From NCBI GenBank assembly GCA_037178975.1, contig JASJZH010000004.1:4154001-4218000 (forward strand): a stretch of DNA of 64,000 nucleotides. The letters run 5' to 3'. How positions within the stretch are numbered: the first letter of the stretch is position 1; every line of letters starts with the position of its first letter. The notes beneath the pieces were generated by a model, which was given only the letters and a program-made list of their open reading frames with translations, was not told the DNA's origin and did not search any database. The DNA is from Oscheius tipulae (taxonomy: Eukaryota > Nematoda > Chromadorea > Rhabditida > Rhabditidae). Both the position numbers and the translations under genes were made by a program. Below, one piece after another: positions 34,991 through 46,324 of the stretch.

Positions 34991-36047
34991 ATGGCCCCTC
35001 CCACCTTCGCTGACCTCGGCAAGTCTGCTAAAGATCTCTTCAGTAAGGGATACAGTAAGTAAATTTACACTACATCTTCAAAGCGGTTAATTTGCAGACT
35101 TCGGATACCTTAAAATTGACTCGACCACCAAATCTGGCGAGGCCAAGGAAGTTGAATTCAAGACTGCCGCCGCTCACAACCTCGGCTCTGGCAAACTTGG
35201 CGGAAACCTTGATGTGAAATACAAGATCCCTCAATACGGTAACTTCAATTTGATGCTTGTACGTACAGTTCATTATAGGGGTGACTCTAACTGAGAAATG
35301 GAATACGGAAAACCAGCTTGGAACTGTTATTGAAGTCAATGAGCAGTTCGGACGAGGATTGAAGCTGACCCTCGATTCTCTCTACGCTCCTCATGCCGGC
35401 AAGCGCTCTGGAAAGCTGAAGGCTGACTGGGCTCTTCCCACTGCTAGAGTTGGTTATCTTTATAAATTCTTCAAATTCTATTCTTAGATCACCGCCGATG
35501 TATCGCTTACTTCCACCCCCATTGTCAACGCTGCTGGAGTTTTCTCCCGTGAAGGCTGGCTTTTCGGTGCCTCTGCCTCTTTTGACACTAGCTCCAATAA
35601 GGCTAGTTTTTGCAAAAATCTTTATTGAACAAAGCCAATTTCAGCTGACCAACACTGCTCTTGCCTTCGGCCACACTGCTCCTCAATATACTCTGCACTC
35701 CTTCGTGGTCAACTCCTCCGACTTTGGAGCCTCTCTCTACAACAAGGTTTCTCGCAATGTCGAGATCGGAGCTCAGCTTGGCTGGAAGGTTGGAGGAAAT
35801 GGTGCTGACTACGCATTGGCCACCAAATATTCTCCAAGCAATGACTTGATCCTCCGTGCTAAGGTCGACAACAAGAGCGTCGTGAGTTTTCCAAATTTCT
35901 ATCTGTTAGTCGAATATTCAGATCGCTTTTGCTGGAACTCACAGCCTGTCCTCCGACCTCAAGCTGACTCTCTCTACACAGTTCAACCTCGCTACTAACG
36001 ATGCCCACAAGTTCGGTCTCGGTATCGAATATGAGCCGAAGAACTAA
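34991..36047 (+). CDS. vdac-1: Voltage-dependent anion channel (mitochondrial porin)
   Basis: Outer mitochondrial membrane beta-barrel for metabolites and ATP/ADP. The start MAPPTFADLGKSAKDLFSKG gives the N-terminal helix. Strands follow as NFGYLKIDSTTKSGEAKEVE, KYKIPQYGVTLTEKWNT, LTLDSLYAPHAGKRSGKLKA, the ATP-site-like GLKL motif (GRGLKLTLD), ASLYNKVSRNVEIGAQLGWK and a C-terminal GLGIEYEPKN. The length, about 280 residues, is normal. Six exons are split by 40-60 bp introns. The ATG is one base after TTTTTCAG. Third-position choice is strongly C-biased (GCC, CTC, ATC) compared with neighbouring genes, as expected for a highly expressed gene. Confidence 0.95.
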
Positions 36048-36185
36048 ACGTGAACAGTATGTGAAGTTTTTAGAAAGATTCGGTGTTATCTTTTATTTCG
36101 CTATCCGTCTTGTCGATTGTTTAATCTAAGTAAACAATTTTGTACACGTGTAACAGTTTCCATTTTGAAGCTCTTCGTCATCGGG

Positions 36186-36570
36186 TCAGTAGCCGCACTT
36201 ATATATCATCACATTAATCTTAAAGATATGGGGTAAACAAAAATACAACTTCCTTACTTTGTCCGTCTTTAGAAGCAGAAAGTGGCCTTGTTCATAGCTG
36301 ACACGAGATCCAAAACATTTGCCGCAGCTAAAACGTTGTGAAAAGTCTAAGAACTTTCTTACATCACATGCCATGTCGGTAACATTTGTTTATCAAGCTC
36401 TTCCTTTACAAATGCCGCGATATCCTAAAATTTTGTACATACCTTCACGTTCTAATACTCACCTTGTCCACGTTGTAAAGTCGTAGAGCTTCTCTAACAA
36501 CGTTGATCACGGAAGTTTGCTCGACATCTTCCATGTCACTCTCTTTGATTTCTAGTTTCTCTTCCGACAT
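36186..36570 (-). CDS. LC8-type dynein light chain, divergent
   Basis: Small dimeric hub of dynein, about 90 residues. The start MSEEKLEIKESDM parallels the family opening, followed by helix residues EALRLYNVDKDIAAFVKEEL (compare KYNIEKDIAAYIKKEFD) and PTWHVICGKCFGSRVSYEQG, with HF just beyond. Exons are 36462-36570, 36368-36427, 36257-36335 and 36186-36217, each joined by a 34-44 bp intron. The peptide-binding strand differs from canonical LC8: FGSYVTHET becomes FGSRVSYEQ, changing several groove residues, so the cargo set may differ. The last strand is INVMIYKCGY instead of VAILLFKSG. The ATG follows GGTTAG, a possible trans-splice site. Confidence 0.88.
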
Positions 36571-36805
36571 CTAACCTATGAAGGAATTCGAGTAAAACGG
36601 CTTGAAAATGCTTTTGAGACAAGGAAACGTCTGGCAAAGAGCGGCTGGATCTTCTGCTTGAAGCGGGCCTGGCCCTTTTACAACGTGGAAGAGAGCTGTC
36701 AGTGGGACGGGGTCCGAACAGACGCCTCATGCAACAATGCGAGTGTTGTGATTGACGCTATGTTTTCAGAGACCTAATTGCTGGGACAAATTTATTCGAT
36801 TTTAG

Positions 36806-37537
36806 ATGGCAGATCAGATGTTTGGTTTGATCGTAGCTGGCCGACCTCCAGAATCTTTCAAACAAGTCGGAGAAGCTGAATTCTTGTGCGAACTGCAGTC
36901 TATAGATACAGTCAATCATCTCGTCGTCTTCATGACAGGCACACAACTTATCCCAGATGGTTATGCAGCGTCTGGTCAGTCTTACACACAGTATTTTCAT
37001 CAAAAATTTTCAGTTTACATCTGTTGGCAAACAGGTGAAGACGTGAGCAGTTGGAACTATTTAGGCGCTATTGGAAACGTCAAACCCAGCTCGATTTTTA
37101 AAATATCACAGGTACTAAAAGTGTTCTTCCTATTTATTTCTTCTAGTTTGGAAAAGGCGAAGGAAAGTCGGCGAATCTTTTTGGGAACATAGCATACAAA
37201 GGCGCTGAAGGAGCTGCTCAAGTTGGAATAAAAGTGGAACCCATTCATATTGTCGAATCACTCCAAGCTGAAACGTCTACAAAAGCCACAAATCAAGTTC
37301 GTTCTCCAGTTTTGTTAAAAAATGAGATCTATTCAGAGCACACTAGCCGAATTTGGAGAAAAGATGGTGCAGAATCTCGTGAACCATGCCGAGTCGTATG
37401 CTGTAAGATTACCGAAACCTGATGGGACAGGTTATTCTGACTTCATTCCGATAGGCGCACTGCAACAATGGGTTACAACTTTCACCCGACGTTTCCAACA
37501 AAATCCCTATTTTTGGAAAAGTCTCAATAACACCTAA
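36806..37537 (+). CDS. Hikeshi (OPI10 family), HSP70 nuclear import carrier
   Basis: Carrier that takes ATP-bound HSP70 into the nucleus during heat stress. Landmarks: MFGLIVAGRPPESFKQV (human MFGCLVAGRLVQ), ESINHVVVFMLGT-type segment as TVNHLVVFMTGTQLIPDGYA, NYLGAIGNVKPSSIFKIS, AAQVGIKVEPIHIVE and the C-terminal LQQWVTTFTRRFQQNPYFWK. Length is about 190 residues as in the family. Four exons. The ATG lies directly behind CGATTTTAG. The next gene on the same strand, cpsf-1, starts only 123 bp after the stop, which suggests an operon. Confidence 0.93.
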
Positions 37538-37660
37538 ATATTTTGTGTCTGTATGTAAATAAACTTATAAGCTTGATCTGTTCAGCTATTTTGCATTTGT
37601 CGTCCCTCTATCGACTACTTTTGTAACACTTCGAACATATTCTATCCTTTCTCACAGAAC

Positions 37661-40600
37661 ATGTATTCTTTACTACATGAAACTGACGATTCGACTGCAG
37701 TCAATTTCAGTTTGTACGGTAAATTTATCCCCAATTCCAGCAATGGTCAGTCTCTCAATCTAATGTACCGTTTATATCTTTTAGGCAATCAGCTGGTGAC
37801 AATTGGAGGAAAGTTTCTGCGGATATTCAGAGCAAACCCCTATGCTATGGTTCCGCTGGATGAAGATTCGGACGAGTGGGAACAGCGAACAAAACTTGAA
37901 TGTATCTTCAACTACCGTCTACTGGCCACTCCCGTTTCTGTAGCCCAAGCAACAATTCCACGTTTGGTGTTGTTTTTGACTACACTTTTGGAACTTTCAG
38001 TCAATCCTGGATCCGAATCGATTCTTATGGCATTTGACGATGCCAAACTGTCAATTGTTGGTCTAGACTCGAATACGAGGAGTTTGAGAACAATTTCGAT
38101 CCATTCATATGACGACGAGTTCTTGCGCGACGGCAATGTAAAGAATCTTCCCTCTCCCCTCGTTCGAGTATTTATTAAATCTTGCATTTACCACATTTAG
38201 CTTTTAGGTCGACCCTCTCAGCAGATGTGCAGCCATGCTCGTCTACGGCAAACATCTGGCTGTGATTCCGTTCCTCGAAAGTCAACTCCACATCAAAAGT
38301 TTCGTGATTTCGCTGAAGCAAATCGACCCCAGGTATTAAGCCACTCTTTACTTTCCAAGCTGTTTTCAGGCTGGAGAATATTGTCGACATGGCCTTTTTG
38401 GAAGGTTACTACGAACCGACCTTGCTATTCCTCTATGAACCGCTGCAGACTACGGCCGGAAGGTCTGTCTCATGCTATTTCTCATTTAGTCAAGGCTTAC
38501 AGAGCTTCTATTCGTTACGACACGATGGCCATAATGGGTGTCTCGCTCAATACTCTTGATAAACAGACTGCCGTCGTATGGCAAATCGGAAACTTGCCCA
38601 TGGATGGATATTTGTTTGTTGAATTTTCATCAAAACTAGTGGTCCTTTTCAGACTGCGTCCTATTCCGAAGCCTATCGGAGGCGCTGTGGTGATTGGAGT
38701 CAATGACATCATCTACATCAATCAAGCTGTTCCTCCTTGTGGCATTGCTCTCAACAGTTGTTACGACAATTTCACAAAGTTCCCATTGAAAGTAAGTCAA
38801 TTTATTCATGCCTTCTTAACAACAACGCGTCTCACTTTCTTTCTCAAGACGCGTCTCACTTTCTTGACCTTGCGGTAGCCAGCTCCTGGGGGAGGAGGGG
38901 CAGGAGGAGATCCTCCACGAGGTGGACAAGGGCAATACGCCGCATCTGTTCCCGGCTCTCCCTGTTGTCCTGGTCCTCCAGGCTGTCCATCCAAACCATC
39001 TGATCCGGGGTTTCCGGCAGGGCCGGCCGGCCCTGGAGGCCCAATCGGACCTTGTCCGGCTGATTGGCCAGGCTGTCCGGGTTGTCCAGGAGAACCAGCA
39101 GGTCCCGGTCGTCCGGATGGACCAGGCTGTCCATGACCGCGTCTACCAGGTGCTCCTGCTCGTCCAGGCTGTCCAGCCAGTCCAGGGTTACCAGGAGCCC
39201 CAGGGTCTCCTGCCGGACCAGAAGGTCCAGCTGGACCGGGTCCACCACTTTGTCCATCTGCTCCAGGCTGTCCATCAGGTCCCGAAGGTCCAGCTGGACC
39301 ATTGGGACCAGGTGGTCCCCGTGGGCCTGCTGGACAAGTGATGCACTCCCGTTGAGGTTTGTCCTGAGTGATGGCTTCTCCCTCCGGTCCTGGGGATCCA
39401 GGCTGACCTGGTTGACCATCATCGCCGCGATCTCCGGGTATGCCAGGGGGGCCTGGTGGACCAACAGGACAGTTGGATGGCTGTGGTCCGCAGTTACATT
39501 GACCGGCTTGACGACGTCTATGAGCATGAACACTACGAGGTGATCTTAGGAGTTCCTGGGGGTCAGGCAGCATTCCCTTCCATGCGGCGTTGGACATATC
39601 CTGCAAACGGATTGTTTGTGACGAAACACAATAACGAACCTTAAAGTCATCAAAGTCTCTCAAAGCATCCTTGTAGAAGTTGTTGATGTCGCTGTAGATG
39701 TAACAGACTCCAAAAAGAGCGCCAATGATGAAGACAGTGGAGGCCCCTGCCAATGCCGTGACCGCTGTTCGCGACATTGCTGATGTTCTTAGACTGTTTG
39801 AAAATGCTTATAAGCGTGGGTCATTGGCCGCATTACAATCTAAACAAAGCAAATTATCACGCGTGTTGCTATTAAAAAGTACAAAGAGTAGTGTGACCAA
39901 TAAAACGGAATCATTTGTTTTTTTAGGACTCCAAGTCTTTGACCTTGACATTGGAAAATGCCTGTGCGCAATATCTTTTTCATCACAGCGATGCGGGAAG
40001 AATTGTCCTGGGCACTTCTCTTGGAAAGCTGCTTCTGCTGTCACTCGTTGCAGATTCTTCTAACACAGTCAAGTCTCTGACGCTCAAGGAACTAACTGGT
40101 AAATTTATCAATGACTTGCATCTTGTTTATTCAGAAGTTTCCACTCCATACTGCCTCAGCCAATGCGCGCCTGGTCATCTCTTCATAGGCTCTCGACTGG
40201 GAGACTCGCAATTACTCCAGTATACCATTTCTAACACAGGTATCCTTTTAGAATGTTATTTTCATAACAAAATTTTAGACACGAATGGACAATTAGCCGA
40301 AAAGAGGAAGAAGTTGGACGAGAACAGGCTTGACGAGGAAGATTTGGAGCTGTATGGAGATGCCGAAGAAGCCGAAATCGATCAGACTGTAGAAGAAGGA
40401 TCCGAGGAGGTCTGGATATTCAATGAACTGGACCGTCTGCTCAATATTGCTCCAGTCAAGAGTCTCACAGCTGGAACAGTCTCCGATCTGAGTTTCCATT
40501 TACAGGACAAGTATCGGGTAGACCCGGTCTTCCAATTTGTACTTGTTTTTTTTACTAAAAAAAACGTATTTGAATCTAGGTTGGCGCCTGTGGACATGGA

Positions 40601-43600
40601 AAAGACGGATCATTGGCTGTACTGGAGAGAACAATTCGCCCCGATATCATCACCAGTTCCAGTATAGAAGCTGCTCGTCAATTGTGGACTGTTGGACAGC
40701 ACGAAAATGGAAATCACAGGTAGCTCGTCCATTATAAAATATTAATAGTGTCTCAGATATCTAATTGTCTCTCGGCTTCGTTCAACGTTGCTGCTTGAAC
40801 TTGGAGATGAAATGATAGAGCCACTGAACCCACCATTCATCACTTCGGAGCCAACAATTGCTGCAGGAGAGCTGGCCGACGGCGCTATTGTCGTACAGGT
40901 ACTAATTCTGTTCACGGTTTAACAGGTACTAAAATCTTCAGGTCACATCAATGTGTTTATGCATTGTGGCAGAAGATCAGAGGCTGCAAGACGTTTCTTT
41001 GAATACCAACTTCCCTGTAGTAGCCGCTTCAATCGTCGATCCGTACATAGCCTTGCTCACTCAAAATGGACGTCTCATTCTTTTCAAGGTCACAGTCTCC
41101 CCACAAGTCCAACTGGAGGTTGTTTGAACGCTTTATATTTTAAAAAATATAGTTTTCAGGAGATTGATATGGGTATTTTGAAGGGAGACCACGCTGGAGG
41201 AATAACAAGCATCAATGTGTACAAAGATCTCAGTGGCGTCATGTCTCTTTCCACCAAAAAAGATCATTTGGTTGATCATATCAAACGACATAATGTACGT
41301 TCACTTGAGTTCTGAAACAAAAAATAGGTTGACGCTCGCGACGAAGACGCCGATCTGTACGGTACGAGTGTGGATGACGAAGACATGCTACTCTATGGAT
41401 CATCGCAGGGTAAGAAACCGACTGCACACGGTATTCAATTTTCTCCAAGAGATGAAAACCTTTTTTTAAGCTCCTCAAGTGAGTCGAAAGAGAAAGAGAG
41501 GAGCAGTGGCTACCGCGGCAACAGGAGGAGAAGAGTCTGATGCTGTCAATCCGAATGAAAGTTGGTTTTCCATTGTTCTTTTCACAAAAACCATTCAGTG
41601 GAACCTGCTTATTTTCTTCTGATTGCTCGCGAGACGGGAAAACTAGTGGTTTATTCACTTCCTGATTTGAAAGTTGCTTATCAGGTAGCTAAACAACATT
41701 TTCCGAGAAACATGCGTGATTGGCAGATTCGACGTTTTTCGGCCATGAATGACATCTACTTCGATACGACGGAAGAGGAAGAGGAAAAGGATAAACGGGA
41801 TGCCGAAAAGGAACGAAGGACGAAGGAACTCTGGGAGCCACAAGAGTTGAATGAGGCATTCCGTCTTGAAGAACGAATTGCCGAGATTCATGTTGTCGGA
41901 CTGGGAATTGGCCAGGGAAGACCTACGCTTTTTGCTGTAATCGACGACTTGCTCATTGCCTACGAAATCTTTTCCCATTCAAACAATCAGCCAGGCACTT
42001 CGCTTCTTTTGCTCAAATAAAATAACATTGCAGACCATTTGGGAATCGCCCTCAAACGACTTCCTCTCACTGTTTGTCTACGATCGAGCAATTATATGGG
42101 TGCAGACGGACGAAGGAACGAGGTCCAATACGGCCGAGATGTGGAGCTGCAACGAACGGTCATTCATCAGTTTGAACGAATCGGCAAAGTGGTCAGTTTT
42201 TCTGGTAGCCTGTTATAATTGGGATAATTTAGCAAAACGGAGTTTTCATCACCGGCTCATATCCGTGCATGATTCTCTACGGATCCTGGGGTGGACTTCA
42301 GTGTCATCCGATGACCATCGATGGTCCAGTTCGCTCATTCACTCCGATAAACAATGAAATGCTGCAAAATGGCTTCCTCTATTTGACGGAGAATACTAAG
42401 GAGCTGCGTATTTCCAAACTAACGGTATCTATCTGTTTCCTCACTTTACTAGCGTTCTTCAGAAAGGAATAAACTACGATATGCCGCTTCCGTGCTGGAA
42501 AGTTCCCGTCAAAGAGACAATTCATTTCGTTCGATACATGATGGAATGCAACATTTATGCCGTGGTCACGTCCGTTCAGAAGCAAACAAACAAAATCTGG
42601 GTTGTGGTCAACGATGACAAACAAGAGGAAACTCATTCCAAGCCTGAGGACTTTGTTCTTCCAGCAGTGCACCAATTCTCGCTCAATGTAATTCGGTTTC
42701 AATACAATAACTCCAGTAAATGCAGCTATATTCGCCACAAGACTGGTCGAAAGTTCCCGGAACTGGATTGGAACTTCAAGAATTGGAGCATGTAACTGCC
42801 TGTGAAGAAGTTGCTCTTCGTTCCGAAGCAACAATGAGTGGTCTCCAAACCTACTTGGCTCTTGGAACCATCAATAACTACGGTGAAGAAGTATTCTAAA
42901 CTTTCAAAAGATCTGATATATACACTTTAGCACTTGGTACGTGGTCGAATCATTCTGGCGGAGATCATCAGCGTCGTGCCGGATCCCAGTCAGCCAACTT
43001 CAAAACACAAAATCAAAGTGTTGTATGAGACGGAACAGAAGTCCCCGGTCACTGCAATTTGCGCCCTGAACGGCTTCCTGTTGACTGGAATGGGACAGAA
43101 GGTCTGCCTTTTTGTGCGAAACTTATCAAATAATGTACTTTCAGGTTTTCATCTGGGGTTTCAAGGACAACGAACTGCAAGGAGTGTCTTTCTTGGATAT
43201 GCACTACTACGTTCATTCGTTGATTTCATTCCGTGACATGGCCTTGGCGTGTGATATGCAAACATCGTTGTCTCTCGTTCGATTCCAGGTCCTTTTTGTT
43301 TTGTTATAACAAAACTCTTTTTCAGGAACAATTCAAAGCACTGTCTGTAGCTTCGCGCGATGACCGACCAATGCTTGTGTCCCCGATGCAGGCTCAATAT
43401 ATTGTCGACAATAGTCATGTAGCCTTTGTGATGTCGGACGAAGAAGGGAATGTCCTGATGTTCAACTACAGTCCCGAGGTGAAAGAGTCGAATGGAGGAG
43501 AGAAATTGATTCTACGAGGAGGAATTAATGTCGGATCGAACATCAACGCTTTCCTTCGGATCAAGGGACACACTTCTCTTTCGGATTCGTCTTCTCTCGA

Positions 43601-44034
43601 TTTGAAATCCTTGGCCCAACAACAAACAACATTCTGGGCATCGTTGGACGGCTCATTCGGATTCGTTCGTCCTATCAGCGAGAAAGCTTTCAGGTTTGCC
43701 TAAATTGATGCTTTTTAATAAATAATTTTAGACGACTTTCCTTCCTTCATCAAGTAATGACGTCCGGTGTGCGACATATTGGTGGGCTCAATCCAAAAGG
43801 TGCCAGAGCTGTTCGTCCTCAAACCCCCGTGATCAATTCGGCCAATCACAAAAACATGGTCGATGGAGACGTTGTCTTCAATTTTATGCACCTCTCAACA
43901 GCTGAGAAGCAGGACATGGCTAGACGTCTTGGCGCTAGCAGGTAAACTAAGCACTCGCGTGTGGCACATTTCCATTCAGATATCACATAATCGACGACCT
44001 GGTCCAGATTCAACGCCTCGCTACTTTCTATTGA
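37661..44034 (+). CDS. cpsf-1: CPSF1 (CPSF160), cleavage and polyadenylation specificity factor
   Basis: Large beta-propeller scaffold of the complex that recognises AAUAAA and directs mRNA 3' cleavage. Landmarks: [20 protein letters not shown], a [20 protein letters not shown] segment, [15 protein letters not shown], a KKRK-type acidic/basic loop ([20 protein letters not shown]), [16 protein letters not shown] and the C-terminal [17 protein letters not shown] and [18 protein letters not shown]. Introns are 35-60 bp except one of about 1.1 kb (38790-39925, after TKFPLK), which contains a complete cuticle collagen gene on the opposite strand. It belongs to the same superfamily as ddb-1 at 14.4 kb. 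Its 3' end is convergent with EF-Ts. Confidence 0.95.
38806..39777 (-). CDS. Cuticle collagen nested in a cpsf-1 intron
   Basis: Structural protein of the nematode cuticle, about 310 residues. Two exons, 39640-39777 and 38806-39600, with a 39 bp intron. Order: N-terminal cuticle-collagen domain with a hydrophobic segment ([20 protein letters not shown]), basic processing site (HAHRRRQ), Cys cluster ([10 protein letters not shown]), short Gly-X-Y block ([19 protein letters not shown]), a Cys pair (CITC), the long Gly-X-Y domain with one or two interruptions, a Cys pair (CPCPP), then an Ala/Pro-rich turn and a strongly basic tail ([20 protein letters not shown]). Basic C-terminal tails of this size are uncommon in the family. 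Third positions favour A and T for Gly (GGA) and Pro (CCA), as in other worm collagens. Confidence 0.95.
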   Translation of the reverse strand: MSRTAVTALAGASTVFIIGALFGVCYIYSDINNFYKDALRDFDDFKVRYCVSSQTIRLQDMSNAAWKGMLPDPQELLRSPRSVHAHRRRQAGQCNCGPQPSNCPVGPPGPPGIPGDRGDDGQPGQPGSPGPEGEAITQDKPQRECITCPAGPRGPPGPNGPAGPSGPDGQPGADGQSGGPGPAGPSGPAGDPGAPGNPGLAGQPGRAGAPGRRGHGQPGPSGRPGPAGSPGQPGQPGQSAGQGPIGPPGPAGPAGNPGSDGLDGQPGGPGQQGEPGTDAAYCPCPPRGGSPPAPPPPGAGYRKVKKVRRVLRKKVRRVVVKKA

Positions 44035-44152
44035 TCTCGTTCGTTGTTATTGTTTCACTTGTTTTATCAGTTTACGGGCGTATAAACGACATCTCATCTA
44101 CGCTATTTATTCAATAAAAAAGACTTCAAAACTTAACAATAAACCGGTTAAC

Positions 44153-45316
44153 CTAAGCATTCTGGCCCAGCTCGTATCGGACGAAATCGAGGACTTCAGC
44201 TTTGTGGTTTTGCAAATAGTCGAAGACGGTCTGCGAGGGATTCAACATGAAACTTTGGCGGAGCAGAGATGTTTCGTCTTCGTCGATTCGAGTTGTTTTT
44301 CCTTGATAGAATTCATTGAGCTCGTCTTGCCCACTTTCCATCTTTTCTTCTTCCTTTATCTGAACTCTATTTGTTATATTTTAACCGCAAACGAACCTTC
44401 TGTGATTCTACAGGAGGTTCTCCAAGAGATTCTGAGCGCATTCCGATAATATGCTGACAAATTTGTCCGGCCAGTTTGTCGGTTGGGAAAAGACCTTGTT
44501 CGTTGGAGCGTTTGATGGCTATCATGGAAACGAACTTTCCCATTGGAACTACGCCTTCATTCTCTGCAAAGCAATAGGTTTCACAAAGGAGCAGTATCGT
44601 ACCTTTGGGGTGAGCCGCACCAAAGAGCGAACAGCCTTCGGGGGCCACGAATCCAGCGATTTTCTTCACACTAATATTTTCGCCCAGCTTTCCTACGGCC
44701 AGTGTAATCAGTTCCTTCATCGAACGGCCTTCCGTGTCCATAAGTGTCTCAAGATCTGAACATTTAGGTTTTCAAAAAATAACAACACGTACCGAAATCA
44801 TTCTTGATGATGTTGTTTCCTTTGTTAGAATTATCAACTCGAGAGACATGATCTACAGCACAGCGTGTCAGCTTTTCGAGCTAAAATGAGAAATAAATGA
44901 ATGTGAAAACAGTACATACTACTGCTTTGAAGTTCTCGCCTCTGGCAACGAAATCCGTTTCGCATTGCAGCTCAACGATGGCGGCAGTACTTCCAGTAGA
45001 CGTGAAACCAACGAGTCCCTGAGATGTCGAACGCGAGCTCAGTTTGGCTGCTTTGGCCCAGCCTTCTTTCTTGGCGAGTTCCTTGAGCCAGTTTTCGGCT
45101 TCTTCCAACTTCTCTGGTCCAAATTGGACCAATGCTTTACGACAGTTCACATAGCTGTACCCTGTGCGCTTCCTCAACTTCAATAGAGCCTAAATTTTGA
45201 GCGATAACGTGAGGATATATAAAACTCACTTCCTTATCGACAGACACTGAGCTAGAAGCGGCTGCCGACAGTGACCGCGTAGCATTGCCAATAGGTCTAC
45301 ATAGCTGTCGAAGCAT
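44153..45316 (-). CDS. tsfm-1: Mitochondrial elongation factor Ts
   Basis: Nucleotide exchange factor for mitochondrial EF-Tu. A presequence ([20 protein letters not shown]) starts at 45316, followed by the UBA-like N-domain ([20 protein letters not shown], the Ts signature), [19 protein letters not shown] (second signature) and core-domain segments [20 protein letters not shown] and [15 protein letters not shown]. The tail contains [19 protein letters not shown], matching the EF-Ts LLEQPFVKDPSKTV-type motif. Several 45-60 bp introns. The start is three bases after a CTTTAG acceptor. It is convergent with cpsf-1, about 120 bp apart. Confidence 0.93.
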
Positions 45317-45573
45317 TTTCTAAAGAAAGTACTTTTGTGGAAAATAATGAAGCAGTAAAGAAGACCATATACGAGAAAGAACTCGAGAAACGAAATCGGT
45401 TTGCAACAGCAAAAGTGATTGACGCAAAATTGCGTACGAAATGTTTCACTGTTGATGCGAGGGTTCTTTTCACCTCAAGGTGAAATGTCTACATAATAGG
45501 TGCACATGTATTCGCGATTGAAAAGTAGTCAAAAAAAAATTCATTGCAAGTTCATAACTTTTGGAGATCCAAG

Positions 45574-46009
45574 TCACACATATCCAACTGTTTTAAGTAG
45601 TATCGAATGTTTACTAGCTGGCTGACTAGTCGATGTCGTGGTAATTGTACTAGTAGATGAAATTGTGGTTGTTTTGTAGGGTGAATTACAGAGATTAGTC
45701 TGACAGCAACAAACGGTTATGTTGATATCAGAATAGTTGACACATCCAGCCTGAACTTTAAGTTTTCTCAAAATAATGAAAGAGTCTGACTTCGCACACC
45801 GCCAATATCTTCTCATCAGTGCTTGGTGACTGACAAGAAGCTGTTATGTCACTCCTATCGTCATTGAATGACTCAAAACAATGAGTCATGTTCTCATCGC
45901 AGGTCTTCTCCCGGAAGTTGCTTTCTTCAATGCCGTTGACAATACCTTGACTACCTTCGAAACACTTCAGCTGTATGGTTAGAGCTGGGAAGAAAAGAAG
46001 AAAAAGCAT
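45574..46009 (-). CDS. Small secreted Ly6/uPAR-like three-finger protein
   Basis: Secreted, or possibly anchored, protein of about 130 residues. A signal peptide (MLFLLFFPALTIQ) leads into a Cys-rich domain: LKCFEGSQG, KTCDENMTHCFES, TASCQS, AVCE, AGCVNYSD and the closing VCCCQTNLCN, the CCxxxxCN end typical of Ly6/uPAR folds. A Thr/Ser-rich mucin-like stalk follows. The final residues (SILLKTVGYV) are weakly hydrophobic, so a GPI anchor is uncertain. Two exons: 45775?-46009 and 45574-45748, phase 0, with a roughly 40 bp intron. The exact family is not assigned; nematodes have many such secreted proteins. Confidence 0.75.
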
Positions 46010-46324
46010 CTAAAACGGTTAATGAACTGATTGGACAAGAGTGCAAAACAGTCGTGTTAAGCGGCAAAGATAATCGGAAGAAAACAACTCGAGGCTCTTT
46101 TCCACTCCAAAAAGACCTAATCGATGAGGGTCCAAGAGTTCGACTCCACTACGGTAAGTACTGTAATTGCTGTACGGTACAGCAAGGCTGTTCGAAAAAC
46201 GCTATATGGCTAGTTATCAGTTGTACAGCGGAAATGTCCGACCTCCAAGTGACCGTTTTCAGATAAGGTTTTTGGACTTGCTTCACGAAAAAATGCACAT
46301 TCTTTTATTTCACGAGACAGGAAA
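46010..46324. other. Intergenic space between the lipase and Ly6-like genes
   Basis: A plus-strand open frame spans much of this interval but has no signal peptide, homology or splice context. Nothing is called here. Confidence 0.35.

Noticed and set aside
39064-39543. Long plus-strand frames rich in Ser/Arg or Leu/Gln opposite the collagen
   Set aside because: They are antisense shadows of the Gly-Pro-rich collagen repeat.
46054-46266. 70-codon plus-strand frame between the lipase and Ly6-like genes
   Set aside because: Internal stretch with no signal peptide, homology or acceptor; likely chance.
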